In this document: positions 1 to 8,078 of the stretch, one piece after another
Layout of the letters: every line of letters begins with the position of its first letter
How positions within the stretch are numbered: the first letter of the stretch is position 1
Assembly (NCBI RefSeq): GCF_000378045.1
Contig: NZ_KB899122.1
Location: forward strand, 1 to 32,541
DNA length: 32,541 bases
Direction: 5' to 3'
DNA from: Marinobacterium rhizophilum DSM 18822
GTDB taxonomy: Bacteria; Pseudomonadota; Gammaproteobacteria; Pseudomonadales; Balneatricaceae
Position numbers and translations under genes: made by a program
Notes under the pieces: generated by a model
The model's input: only the letters and a program-made list of their open reading frames with translations
What the model was told of the DNA's origin: nothing
Databases searched by the model: none

Positions 1-2
1 TC

Positions 3-410
3 ACCAAGAAGCTGCGCGAAAAGGGCGTCAAGGTACGCTTTGGCATCCATCCGGTGGCCGGACGCATGCCGGGTCACATGAACGTGCTGCTGGCCGAGGC
101 CAAGGTGCCGTACGATATCGTTTACGAAATGGACGAGATCAACGCGGACTTCCCGAATGTGGATGTCTCGATCGTGATCGGCGCCAACGACATCGTTAAC
201 CCGGCGGCGCAGGAAGTGCCGGACAGCCCCATCGCCGGCATGCCGGTGCTGGAGCCCTGGAAAGGCAAGACCACCATCGTGCTCAAGCGTGGTATGAGCA
301 CCGGTTACGCCGGCGTCGACAACCCGCTGTTCTACAAGGAGAACACACGGATGCTGTTCGGCGATGCCAAGGACAGCGTCGATGCGCTGCTGAAGTTCCT
401 CAGCACGTAA
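3..410 (+). CDS. pntB: NAD(P) transhydrogenase subunit beta, C-terminal part (5' end outside window)
   Basis: This is the last 135 codons of PntB, the membrane subunit carrying the NADP(H)-binding domain III of proton-translocating transhydrogenase, which couples hydride transfer between NADH and NADP+ to proton movement. The visible part is the Rossmann-like domain III. It shows [18 protein letters not shown], the [12 protein letters not shown] stretch and the [16 protein letters not shown] motif that holds NADP(H), all typical of the family. The frame is open from the first bases of the window and ends at a TAA, so the gene starts upstream. It is GC-rich, unlike the genes from 1.5 kb onward, and I read it as resident chromosome. 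A strong hairpin follows about 50 bp downstream. Confidence 0.97.
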   Translation, partial: TKKLREKGVKVRFGIHPVAGRMPGHMNVLLAEAKVPYDIVYEMDEINADFPNVDVSIVIGANDIVNPAAQEVPDSPIAGMPVLEPWKGKTTIVLKRGMSTGYAGVDNPLFYKENTRMLFGDAKDSVDALLKFLST

Positions 411-459
411 TACCGACCAGGATACACACGCTAAACACATCCTTTTTAGACGACCAACA

Positions 460-480
460 CCCCTGGCGATCTGCCAGGGG
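460..480. terminator. Terminator hairpin downstream of pntB
   Basis: A perfect 8-bp stem, CCCCTGGC pairing with GCCAGGGG, encloses a 5-nt loop. It lies 50 bp after the pntB stop and is followed on the plus strand by a pyrimidine-rich run. On the minus strand it is followed within about 15 nt by TTTTTAG, so it could also end transcription of the truncated convergent frame whose stop is at 498. A bidirectional Rho-independent terminator between convergent genes is the simplest reading. Confidence 0.75.
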
Positions 481-497
481 GCTTGGTACCCTTCTTT

Positions 498-695
498 CTA
501 CTTGCGTTTCCCAAACTGCACACCGGAGATCCCCTCCCCCGCAGGCGAACGTTCCCGATAATATTGCCCTTGACTCTCCAGCAGCCCAGCAGGCGCTCGT
601 AATGCCATAAAAAGGCAACAAACCTCCCAAACGGCGCGTTGACGCTGCTCTTGCAATCGCCATTCAAACGTAAAAAAGTGGTGCCCCCACCCATC
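498..695 (-). pseudogene. C-terminal remnant of an unidentified gene convergent to pntB
   Basis: A minus-strand frame ending at TAG (498-500) reads HHFFTFEWRLQEQRQRAVWE and finishes GEGISGVQFGKRK. The composition resembles a real soluble protein rich in charged and glutamine residues, the base composition is host-like, and it stops just before a terminator hairpin. The 5' part is missing: around 690-700 the sequence turns into IS3-family transposase code. I therefore read it as the tail of a chromosomal gene interrupted by an insertion. I do not recognise the family. Frames in the other two registers over the same bases look less protein-like. Confidence 0.4.
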
Positions 696-697
696 AG

Positions 698-760
698 CTC
701 GACTGGGCCATGAGCAAGCGTATAACCGTCGCTTTGGCTCTCAAGATCTGGCGACACTGA
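698..760 (+). pseudogene. IS3-family OrfB fragment (plus strand)
   Basis: A 20-codon stretch reading LDWAMSKRITVALALK and ending in TGA matches the part of the IS3 OrfB integrase core that usually reads 'VVGWAMSxRMTxxLALxALxMA'. It abuts an IS3 OrfB remnant on the opposite strand, so at least two IS3 pieces met here in inverted orientation. It is too short to be functional. Confidence 0.45.
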
Positions 761-1270
761 CTAGCCGCCCCCGTTTTACGGTTGATCGGCAGCCCCGCGT
801 CATGCAGATCCAGGACCAGGCGAGGTACACACGCACGACCTTTGCGTCGGTAAAAGGCTTGCGAGACTCGGTGATCGGTCTCTGCTTGCCGGCGCTGACG
901 CCGCGAAAGCCCTCGACCACGCAGGCACCACGCGTAATAACCGCTGGGAGATACCTCCAGCACACGGCATAGACTGCGAACGTTGAAGGTTTCTGTAATC
1001 ATGAATAAAGCCGTACTTCATTTCAGAATTTAGCGAAATACACCGTAGCCTTTTTTCAATATCCAGCTCCCCGATCAATATACATTCTGTCTGGGGGGAG
1101 ACTTTGCTGATGCTGCCCTTGGTTCGCCTTTGATAGAGCGGGCTTGCGTGGATAAGCTCCCTAGCCGCCGCGGTTACGCCTATGCGGTCTGCCAATGCGA
1201 GCGCTTCATCTTTGTGGGCCTGGGTGTAACGTGTACGATTTTTCTTCATCGGAGCTGCTTGTCTTGCCAT
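761..1270 (-). pseudogene. IS3-family transposase remnant (orfA plus 5' part of orfB)
   Basis: Reading leftwards from an ATG at 1270, the first 40 or so residues are an IS3 OrfA helix-turn-helix: RTRYTQAHKDEALALADRIG followed by VTAAAREL. After an indel the reading becomes unrelated, then resumes in another frame as the OrfB start, FNVRSLCRVLEVSPSGYYAW, with basic residues and an 'R..PRLVLDLHDAGLPINRKT'-like segment down to about 770. The DDE catalytic core is absent. The element is dead, truncated and frameshifted. A sequence resembling an IS3-type end lies near 1296-1310, but no matching partner end is evident. Confidence 0.75.
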
Positions 1271-1547
1271 GGGACACCTCGGTCAGTTTACTACCTTAAC
1301 GATGTGTCCACTGCTACTGGGCAAGATCATGGATCAGATGCTCCGGGCGTAGGATAGGTGCGCCTGCATGTCGGGAAATCCGCATGCAGGTGTGGCGATC
1401 TGAACAAAAAACAGGCGTTCCGGCGACCATGCCAGCTCAAATCAGCGGTAGCTGAGGTATCGGCGACTTATTCGTAGGCTCCCTAGTCGAACCACAGTAT
1501 AGCCCGTTACAAATCAATGGGTTGAAAGTTTTTCAGGGGCGACTATC
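1271..1547. other. Gene-free junction between IS3 remnant and LysR fragment
   Basis: I see no credible gene, RNA or strong hairpin in this stretch. The first 40 bp probably belong to the outer end of the IS3 remnant. From roughly 1500 onward the sequence becomes noticeably richer in A and T, which marks the left edge of the foreign-looking segment. Confidence 0.4.
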
Positions 1548-1772
1548 AATGATTTAGGCATTGCGTAATCAACAAAGATTTTATAACACACTACCTAAAA
1601 AGGAGAACTTATCATCCCATTCGAAATAGACATGCAACTATCTAGAAAACCTGGTTATCGCTTAGTATTACCAGAAGGGCAAGATATAAATAAAGAAGCG
1701 CTAGAACTAAAAAAATGGATTCTAGATTTAAGAAACACGCATATAAACCACCAAAATAACGAAGCCAAATAA
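1548..1772 (+). pseudogene. Frameshifted C-terminus of a LysR-type regulator
   Basis: Three short frames read in succession as the end of a LysR-type effector domain. NDLGIA is followed, after a shift, by VINKDFITHYLKK, and after another single-base slip at an A-run near 1597-1601 by KGELIIPFEIDMQ and GYRLVLPEGQ, ending KKWILDLRN and a TAA. GcvA-like LysR proteins end this way ('G.L..PFxIxx...GYxLVxPE....alxxFxxWLL'). No DNA-binding domain is present upstream. The base composition matches the AT-rich LysR gene that follows on the other strand. It is probably a relic carried in with the island. Confidence 0.45.
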
Positions 1773-1807
1773 AAACTTTCGACAAAACCTGATTGAAATA
1801 ATATATC

Positions 1808-2716
1808 CTATAGATCCAGCTTGTTAATTCCATGATCCGACAAAATTTTATTAATTAAATCAATCGCGCAAAGTGGCAGTGCATTAAGATCTCTAACTAG
1901 AATATATCGATCCCTCTTTGACCAAGGCTCATCTAGTTTTATAAACTTTACGTTTTTAAACTGTTTCTGACGTTCATAAGCTGAATAAGGGACAACTGCA
2001 ACTCCAACGCCGGAATCAACCATGCGAAGAACAGACTCAAAGCTAAAAACTTGTATCCGAAGATCTAAAGCTTCACCAACTTTATTTGATTCACTTTTAA
2101 GAAACTCTACTAATGTACTACCATCATTTAAACTGACCAATGGATATTTAAGAGCACCAATAAAATTAACACTGTTTTTATTGGACAATGGATGATTAGC
2201 TGGTACAACAAGAACCAATTCATCTGACGCAAAACGTATAACTTCTAACGTTTTTGACTTTACATCTCCAGCAACTATACCAATATCACAACCACCCTCA
2301 GAAACAGAACGGATTATTTCAGCATTCTGTTTTTCTTTTAGATCAACGGAAACACCTGGATGATGAGACAAATAGTAAGCAAGTAAATCTGGAAGGTATT
2401 CAGTTGTAGCTGTCGTATTCGCGTAGATTCTAATATGACCAAAATCAGAACTTTTATCTAACGCAAAATCATTTTTAAGATATTCCAACTGGCGTAAAAT
2501 AACTCGCGCATGCTTTAAAAGCTTCTTACCGGAAGCGGTTAATTCAACACCTTTGCTATCTCGATAAAAAAGTCGAGTCTTCAATTCCTCCTCAAGTGAT
2601 TTTATCCTTACGCTGGCAGCCGCTGCTGATAAAAATGCCTTCTTTGCCCCTTGCGTCAAACTAGGTGATTCAGCGATGCAAACAAAAAGATTAAGGTCTG
2701 TTATATCAACATGCAT
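1808..2716 (-). CDS. LysR-type transcriptional regulator
   Basis: A 302-residue protein of normal LysR length. The N-terminal winged helix-turn-helix (about residues 5-65) contains ITDLNLFVCIAES, then SAAAASVRIKSLEEEL and RLFYRDSKGVELTASG. The rest is a periplasmic-binding-protein-like effector domain with 'GHIRIYANTTATTEYLPDLL' and 'VFSFESVLRMVDSGVGVAVVP'. Such proteins bind an inducer, often the substrate of the controlled pathway. It lies downstream of the minus-strand catabolic operon on the same strand, separated from it by two dead transposases, so it probably has its own promoter. It is clearly related along its length to the LysR at the other end of the island. The ATG at 2716 has no good ribosome-binding site; no better start is seen. 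The gene is strongly AT-rich. Confidence 0.93.
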   Translation of the reverse strand: MHVDITDLNLFVCIAESPSLTQGAKKAFLSAAAASVRIKSLEEELKTRLFYRDSKGVELTASGKKLLKHARVILRQLEYLKNDFALDKSSDFGHIRIYANTTATTEYLPDLLAYYLSHHPGVSVDLKEKQNAEIIRSVSEGGCDIGIVAGDVKSKTLEVIRFASDELVLVVPANHPLSNKNSVNFIGALKYPLVSLNDGSTLVEFLKSESNKVGEALDLRIQVFSFESVLRMVDSGVGVAVVPYSAYERQKQFKNVKFIKLDEPWSKRDRYILVRDLNALPLCAIDLINKILSDHGINKLDL

Positions 2717-3041
2717 GGTATTTTAAAAACAAATTTTTTTTGGGTAAATACTTTTAACACACACTTGAGGAAATGTAAACAGCTAGCACTAAAAAGTAGA
2801 TTAGGAATGAAATCATAGATGAGATTGACAGCATTTAGCTGTACTCTCATTTAATTGCGTACGCATTTCACTAAGAAGCAAAAATGCTTCAGGACATAAT
2901 AAATCCGCTTGACCGCTTGCGTGTATTCAAGACAAAGGCACACTGCAATCCATTGAGCCCCCAATTTATTTCACGGGTAATGTTACTTTTAGCCTTTTAG
3001 CCTTCTGGCCTGGGTGTGCGATCAGCGTCTAGGGAAATGGG
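2717..3041. other. AT-rich upstream region of LysR gene with a small hairpin
   Basis: No gene is supported here. The stretch must hold the promoter of the leftward LysR gene. A perfect 6-bp stem, GAAGCA/TGCTTC, with a 4-nt A loop lies at 2875-2890. The same stem with a different loop occurs upstream of the intact IS110-type element at 26356-26371. The right part may be the degraded leader of the adjacent IS110 remnant. Confidence 0.4.
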
Positions 3042-3547
3042 ATGAACTCCCCCTCCTACGGCAACTATGTGCCAGATTGGAAGTTGGCGCAACCAATCGT
3101 AAAGAAGGAGGCTATCATAGAAAAGATACGTATTGGTCTCGACATGGCCAAGAGTATTTTCTAAGTCTTTGCCATTGGTGAGCAAGAACAACAGGTCCTG
3201 CGCAAGACGCTCTAGCGTAGCTAGGTAAGGGAGTTCTTCACCTTCAAAAACGGCCGGCAATTTACGGCATGGCTCGGGCTTGTACCAAGACAGTGGTCAA
3301 CCAGGGGTCAAGCGCGACATGGCCGGATCACCAAACGAGGAGACGTTTATCTGCGAACGCTGCTCATCCATGGGGCTCGCGCTGTAATGCACTACCTGAT
3401 ATGAGTAAAGATGACCGAAAGAGCCAGTGGGTCAAGGCTAGTAGAGAACGCAAGGGCTTTAAAAAAGCAGCAGTTGCCCTAGTGGCAAAGAATGCACGGT
3501 TACTCTGGGCGATGTTGGCGAAGGGATCTGAATACCGGCCAGCATGA
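3042..3547 (+). pseudogene. Internally deleted IS110-family transposase remnant
   Basis: The N-terminus of an IS110 DEDD transposase is visible from about 3126 as IRIGLDMAKSIF, then, after stops, EQEQQVLRKTL. At about 3248 it jumps directly to the C-terminal domain: NGRQFTAWLGLVPRQW, then GRITKRGDVYLRTLLIHGARAVM, and after a frameshift KGFKKAAVALVAKNARLLW, ending at TGA 3547. The whole middle, with the remaining acidic residues, is missing and the reading frame is broken several times. Bases to about 3750 look like the usual IS110 3' non-coding end. It belongs to the same broad family as the intact element at 25-26.3 kb but to a different subgroup. Confidence 0.8.
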
Positions 3548-3870
3548 GTTTGAAAAGTATTAACCGAGGTGAATGCAACGACATTAGTGTGATGGCATAA
3601 CGGGTCGTACTGACGTGAGCAAAACCTGAGTTCACAGCGGGTTCTACGAGACCGGTAGAGAAATGGGGAGCTGGAAGACGGATCTCCATCAAGGTCAGTC
3701 GATAAAAACGGCTCAATTAAAGAGACTGGATATAAGCGAGCAGTAAGACCTTACATGTCCAACATCAAGGATGTTTCAAAACCGGAGAGTCCATACAAAG
3801 ATGCGGCCAAGTCCCCGGCCATGAGAGGATTCCGCGCCTTCAATCGACCGGATCCTGAGGCACGGAACAG

Positions 3871-4398
3871 CAACTGAGCTTCACCGACATCGCGTACTAT
3901 CACGAGCGGCACCGCACGCGTAAGGAATAATACCTCGCCCGAATGGAGGAGTTAGTGCCCTGGCTGCGTTTGGAGGCTGTCATCTAACCGCATTACCCCA
4001 AAACCGGAAATACTCATAGGGCACTTCGGTCGTAGATCCTATCCGTTGATGACGAAGCTGCGCATCCACTTCCATTAGCAGTGGTACAGCATGAGCGATC
4101 CAGCGATGGAAGATACGCTGTACGAAATCGCCTCGATGCGGCAGTTCGCGGGACTCTCGCTAGACCGGCCCATTCCGGATCACACCACGATTATGAACTT
4201 ACGACATTTGCTGGGACGCCATGGGGCTTGGCGCGGAAGATCTTGGAGGCGGTCAAAGAGTGGCTCACAGAGGCCGACGTGCTACTCAAGAAAGGCACGT
4301 TGATGAATGCCACCATCATCGGAGCGCCCTGTTCGGCCAAGAACAAAGCGGGCGAGCGCGACCCCGAGACGCATCAGACCATAAAACAGAAAAATTAA
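3871..4398 (+). pseudogene. IS5-family transposase remnant
   Basis: Starting with QLSFTDIAYYHERHRTRKE, a stop, then ARMEELVPWLRLEAVI, this follows the N-terminus of IS5-group transposases. Further on come [18 protein letters not shown] and [20 protein letters not shown]. After a frameshift the text continues as [21 protein letters not shown], then NATIIGAPCSAKNK and RDPETHQT, which is where the first catalytic aspartate region begins. The sequence breaks off at 4398, only 30 bp from the end of the next gene, so the C-terminal half is gone. Several stops and frameshifts make it inactive. Confidence 0.85.
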
Positions 4399-4427
4399 GA
4401 AAACCCCGTTAAAAGACATATTAAAAA

Positions 4428-5354
4428 TCAATAGTACCAATTCAAGTAATCAGGAACACTAGACTCTTTGTCCAGATTAAGAAGCGAATTAACAATATCA
4501 TGAGATTCATCATCATCCATGCCGATAGAAGAAAGTCGATTCTTTGCAAAAAACAATACATCTTCAACTTGACTTTGTTCTGTACAGGCACTGGACTCAA
4601 CACTCTCTTCTAATGCTTCGTCAGAAAGAATCTTAAATTCATGAATCTTCCAATCCTTCTTTAACATAACATCTAATTCAATGTAAAAATTGTTTGACAA
4701 AGAATACTCATCGTTAATCAACGAAGAGCATGTGTCGAAAAAACTATTCTTAAGTAATTCAGCATAAACAATGCCAGTCTCTGCGGACTTTGCGATCTCA
4801 CATGCTAACAAATCATTATCGAATTTAACGCCATTAGCATTAGAATCAAAGGCTAACAGCTTATTAGTTAGCAGTTCAACATCTTGCTCATTAATGTTAA
4901 ATAAATATGCAGCAGATAAGAACGAACCAATACAGCTAACATAGTAGTCTTTCGCAATATAATTACGTTTAGAACCATCAAAAAACCTTGAGATACAAAA
5001 CATTACCTCGTAGCCGATCAAAATACTTCTAATCAATTCTAATCCAGACTTATTGAATTTAACTGCTACGGACAATGCTGATGAAATAACAGGCAACCCG
5101 ATAGAGCAATAACTTATGGAGTATCTCGACTTACCACCATTCAAAAAAGACTTGAGACATGTAACAAATGCATGGCGACCAGCATCATTACCACAATTCG
5201 AACTCCAATGAGCTAGTGCATTACCTTTTTCCGTATATGAGCCGACCATAGACTCTGTAACAAACTCTAAAATATGAGATTTAACTACATTAAGGTCTTC
5301 TGCCTGATATTTCTTTTGAAACAAACCGCCGATTAGAGAAAAATCATGCTTCAT
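4428..5354 (-). CDS. Divergent, shortened MmgE/PrpD-like protein
   Basis: A 308-residue protein, last gene of the minus-strand operon, starting 27 bp after the thioesterase gene. I recognise it only weakly. The middle shows the helical pattern of MmgE/PrpD proteins: LPVISSALSVAVKFNKSG, LIRSILIGYEVMF, then GSFLSAAYLFNINEQDVE and a second half with AKSAETGIVYAELLKNSF. PrpD-family enzymes (2-methylcitrate dehydratase, cis-aconitate decarboxylase) are about 450-500 residues and carry a conserved His/Asp-rich active-site loop before the 'HP' motif. Neither that loop nor the usual 'GFH' is seen. The C-terminal lid-like part is replaced by an acidic tail. It may be a degenerate subunit, a regulator or a new enzyme. 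The gene is strongly AT-rich with no internal stops, so it seems maintained. Confidence 0.6.
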   Translation of the reverse strand: MKHDFSLIGGLFQKKYQAEDLNVVKSHILEFVTESMVGSYTEKGNALAHWSSNCGNDAGRHAFVTCLKSFLNGGKSRYSISYCSIGLPVISSALSVAVKFNKSGLELIRSILIGYEVMFCISRFFDGSKRNYIAKDYYVSCIGSFLSAAYLFNINEQDVELLTNKLLAFDSNANGVKFDNDLLACEIAKSAETGIVYAELLKNSFFDTCSSLINDEYSLSNNFYIELDVMLKKDWKIHEFKILSDEALEESVESSACTEQSQVEDVLFFAKNRLSSIGMDDDESHDIVNSLLNLDKESSVPDYLNWYY

Positions 5355-5381
5355 TTTCTCAACCCCATACCTAAATAAAGC

Positions 5382-5771
5382 TCAAGAAGAGCCTAATCGT
5401 TTAAATGTTCCTTGAGCATACGCTACTACTTGACCGTGTTCATCGTATACATAGGCCTCAGAAAAATATATTTTACGTCCTCCACCAATTAATTTACCTT
5501 TAGTAAGCACTTTACTAGGAGCAACCGACTTGACGTAATTTATAGTTAAAGATAATGTTGCAGAGTGTAAAATATCACCCTGCCTGTTATATAAGCCAGG
5601 ATAAGCGCATCCAACATCCAGCAAGGTCGCTAATAAGCCGCCATGCATCTTTGCGCTTCTATTTAAATGATGCGGCTGAACATCAACTAAAAACTCAACA
5701 TAACCATCCGTCCATTTAACAAGATTAATACCAAGAAAATCTAAAAATGGGTTATCTACCTTATATTCCAT
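5382..5771 (-). CDS. PaaI-type hotdog-fold acyl-CoA thioesterase
   Basis: A 129-residue single hotdog domain, the usual size for PaaI/YbgC-like thioesterases that hydrolyse acyl-CoA to free acid and CoA. The family signature is clear: HHLNRSAKMHGGLLATLLD (about residues 34-52), where the HGG turn and following Asp form the active-site region. Then come the central strands TLSLTINYVKSV and the final strand VVAYAQGTFKRL. It lies 18 bp after citF and 27 bp before the PrpD-like gene, all on the minus strand. No Shine-Dalgarno is evident before the ATG, so translation may be coupled to citF. In this context it may release CoA from stalled intermediates. The exact substrate cannot be read from the sequence. 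Confidence 0.85.
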   Translation of the reverse strand: MEYKVDNPFLDFLGINLVKWTDGYVEFLVDVQPHHLNRSAKMHGGLLATLLDVGCAYPGLYNRQGDILHSATLSLTINYVKSVAPSKVLTKGKLIGGGRKIYFSEAYVYDEHGQVVAYAQGTFKRLGSS

Positions 5772-5789
5772 AACTAATTAAACATAAGC

Positions 5790-7217
5790 TCACATAACAT
5801 CGTTAGCATAAATATAATCAATCACATTTCCAAATTGATCTTCGATTACTGCTACAATTTTTTCAGATTTTTCAGCTTCCGTATCGTTTTCCAGACCGCT
5901 GGAAGCAAGATCAAACAAGCATGACATATCTACAATATCTATTGAGCAATTGCTTAACTGACGTTTCAAATCCTCTCGCCTTGGATTTATAGCAACACCA
6001 ACGTCCGTAGCAATAATATCTATATATTTACCGGGCGTGACAATTGTATTAACAGACCTGACGATTTTTGGCCTGCCTTTAGCATGTAGCCTAGTCGTAA
6101 CTATCGATATGTCGGAGCCAGCGCATATATCAATATGCCCACCAGAACCTCCACGAATAACATTGTCGAACCCAGTAACAACATTGACGTTAAAATCCAA
6201 GTCGACTTCAGTTGCACCAACGGCAGCAAAATCCAATCTATTAGCGATAGATAATCGATTAAAGGGATTGGCATAATCATGAACAGACATACGAAGATGG
6301 GCAGGGTCTAAGCCATACGAATCAACAGCAGCATTGTCGAAACTCTGAACATTATACAATTTTTGTACTAGACCTTCCCTAAGCATTTGCACATGGGAAG
6401 ACATAATTCCACCGGCTAGAAAGCCTGCAACTACTTGCCTTTCGGTCATTAATTTGCTAAGCGAGTTAATAACATTTAATGATATCCCTCCAGCACCTGC
6501 TTGATAACTAAATCCATTTCTGAATAACGAAGAGTTAGTGATAACTTTCACCACATTATTCGAAATTGCCAATGACTTGCTATCGACTGCTGGGACAGTA
6601 GAACCTGAATTAATTTTATTGGCATCACCGATGCTGGAAACAACCGCAATATAGTCAATATATTTGTGGCTGATTTCGTAGGTATCTTTCCTTTCAGCAA
6701 TCACATTGTCTGTCACTGCGACAGTATATTTAGCATAAAGTGCATCAGTAATCGAGTATCCTAATGGGGCACATGATTGAATACCGCTTGCAAGTACAGA
6801 GCCATTAGAATCAACCGAAGGAGCGGCTACAAATGTAACATCTACCTTAAGTCTCCCATTAACAATTGAGCCTGCACGCCCACCATGGGACTGCATTATA
6901 ACAGGTTCAGCCATTCGTCCCTCAGAGATATATCGAGCGACGTCACCAGTTAGATAATTGGTATATATTTTAGAGACCGTTCCATCAGCGATAAATTCAG
7001 TCAACCTAGCATGAGCTTGCATTATTGCAGTAGGCGCAATCGTAATATTTTTGACACCCAGTTCTTTCAGGGCCTCCAGTACCTGGAGCAATACCAGATC
7101 CCCATTTCGCAGGTGATGCTGAAAGGATATTACTTGCCCATCTTTTACCGATGCCGCCAACAATGCGTCTTTAATAGTTCCGGAAGGCTTGCCTATACTA
7201 GCTCTATTAATATGCAT
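5790..7217 (-). CDS. citF: Citrate lyase alpha subunit-type CoA-transferase
   Basis: A 475-residue CitF-family protein. In citrate lyase, CitF swaps an acetyl group for citrate on the acyl-carrier subunit; free-standing relatives act as CoA-transferases. Visible family features are GQVISFQHHLRNGD near the N-terminus, VIMQSHGGRAGSI, SYQAGAGGISL, the glycine motif RGGSGGHIDICAGSDISIV, and VTPGKYIDIIATDVGVAINP with RREDL near the end. I chose the ATG at 7217 because the longer frame from 7259 would translate through a perfect hairpin. GTTAGG lies just upstream of the chosen ATG. No citD, citE, citC, citX or citG accompanies it; the only CitE-like gene is the plus-strand lyase. I infer a stand-alone acyl-CoA:dicarboxylate CoA-transferase role. 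Confidence 0.85.
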   Translation of the reverse strand: MHINRASIGKPSGTIKDALLAASVKDGQVISFQHHLRNGDLVLLQVLEALKELGVKNITIAPTAIMQAHARLTEFIADGTVSKIYTNYLTGDVARYISEGRMAEPVIMQSHGGRAGSIVNGRLKVDVTFVAAPSVDSNGSVLASGIQSCAPLGYSITDALYAKYTVAVTDNVIAERKDTYEISHKYIDYIAVVSSIGDANKINSGSTVPAVDSKSLAISNNVVKVITNSSLFRNGFSYQAGAGGISLNVINSLSKLMTERQVVAGFLAGGIMSSHVQMLREGLVQKLYNVQSFDNAAVDSYGLDPAHLRMSVHDYANPFNRLSIANRLDFAAVGATEVDLDFNVNVVTGFDNVIRGGSGGHIDICAGSDISIVTTRLHAKGRPKIVRSVNTIVTPGKYIDIIATDVGVAINPRREDLKRQLSNCSIDIVDMSCLFDLASSGLENDTEAEKSEKIVAVIEDQFGNVIDYIYANDVM

Positions 7218-7235
7218 CACGTAACACCTAACATA

Positions 7236-7257
7236 GGCAGGGACTAATATCCCTGCC
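7236..7257. other. Intercistronic hairpin between SDR and citF
   Basis: A perfect 8-bp stem, GGCAGGGA/TCCCTGCC, with a 6-nt loop lies between the stop of the short-chain dehydrogenase gene and the citF start on the minus strand. On that strand no T-run follows, so it is not a classical terminator. It more likely serves as an mRNA processing or stability element. On the plus strand it is followed by AAATTTATTG, a weak T-rich run. Confidence 0.55.
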
Positions 7258-7274
7258 AAATTTATTGAATTTTA

Positions 7275-8027
7275 TTAAATGACTCGACCACCATCAACGG
7301 GGAACTCAACGCCGGTGATGAAATCAGCCTTATCCGAAGCTAAATAAACAGCGGCATTAGAGACATCGGAGCTTTTAGCCAAACGGCCCAAGGGAATTGT
7401 GGTAAGGAATTTTGCCCGGTTCTCTGGAGTATCTTCAACACCCATGAAGTGTTCCAGCAAGCCGGTTTCACCAAGTACAGGACAAATGGCATTAACTCGG
7501 ATCGCATCAGGACCTAACTCTACAGCCAATGAGCGGGAGAGTGTGTTAACTGCGCCTTTAGAAGCATTATACCAAGTGAGACCAGGCCGTGGGCGAATGC
7601 CAGCAACGGAACCCACATTCAACATAACGCCACCGCCATTTTCTCGCATGAGCGGAACAACTGCTTTAACCATATAGAAAATGGATTTAACATTAACATC
7701 AAAAATCAGATCAAAAGTTTTTTCATCAACATTCATCAAAGGCTGGTTCCGATGAGTTGTACCAGCATTATTTACTACAATATCAGGAGTTCCGAAGTTT
7801 TCTACACAGAAGTTCACTAGGCCATCAATATCATCTTTAATTGCGACGTTACACTTAAATGCTAGCGCATTTTCACCAAGAGACTGAGCGATCTGGTTTG
7901 CGCCTTCTAGATTCAGGTCAGCAAGAACAACTTTCGCACCTTCTTCGACATAGTCACGGGCAATCTGTGCACCAAACCCACTCGCTGCCCCAGTGACGAT
8001 CGCAATCTTATTATTTAAAAGACTCAT
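7275..8027 (-). CDS. Short-chain dehydrogenase/reductase (SDR), probably NAD-dependent
   Basis: A 250-residue classical SDR oxidising or reducing a hydroxyl/keto group. The dinucleotide motif TGAASGFG is at residues 12-19, NNAG at 86-89, the catalytic Ser near 140, and the Tyr-x-x-x-Lys pair at 153/157 within YNASKGAV. Asp37 at the end of the second strand (VVLADLN) points to NAD rather than NADP. The C-terminus, GVEFPVDGGRVI, is typical. GGAG sits 8 nt upstream of the ATG. The gene lies between an aldehyde dehydrogenase and citF in the minus-strand operon. I infer an alcohol or hydroxy-acid oxidation in the same pathway; the substrate is unknown. Confidence 0.92.
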   Translation of the reverse strand: MSLLNNKIAIVTGAASGFGAQIARDYVEEGAKVVLADLNLEGANQIAQSLGENALAFKCNVAIKDDIDGLVNFCVENFGTPDIVVNNAGTTHRNQPLMNVDEKTFDLIFDVNVKSIFYMVKAVVPLMRENGGGVMLNVGSVAGIRPRPGLTWYNASKGAVNTLSRSLAVELGPDAIRVNAICPVLGETGLLEHFMGVEDTPENRAKFLTTIPLGRLAKSSDVSNAAVYLASDKADFITGVEFPVDGGRVI

Positions 8028-8078
8028 AGTTACATCTCCAAAAATTAAATAAAAACCAAATTTCCGTTACGATTTTCT

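Noticed and set aside
1642-1833. 63-codon minus-strand frame rich in Leu, Ile and Tyr
   Set aside because: Opposite strand of the LysR C-terminal relic and overlapping the end of the intact LysR; hydrophobicity reflects AT-rich antisense sequence.
2997-3260. 87-codon minus-strand open frame
   Set aside because: It lies opposite the readable IS110 N-terminus and C-terminal domain start on the plus strand; those explain the sequence.
7217-7259. Longer N-terminus for CitF from 7259
   Set aside because: It would translate the intercistronic hairpin and has no family-like residues; the ATG at 7217 fits better.
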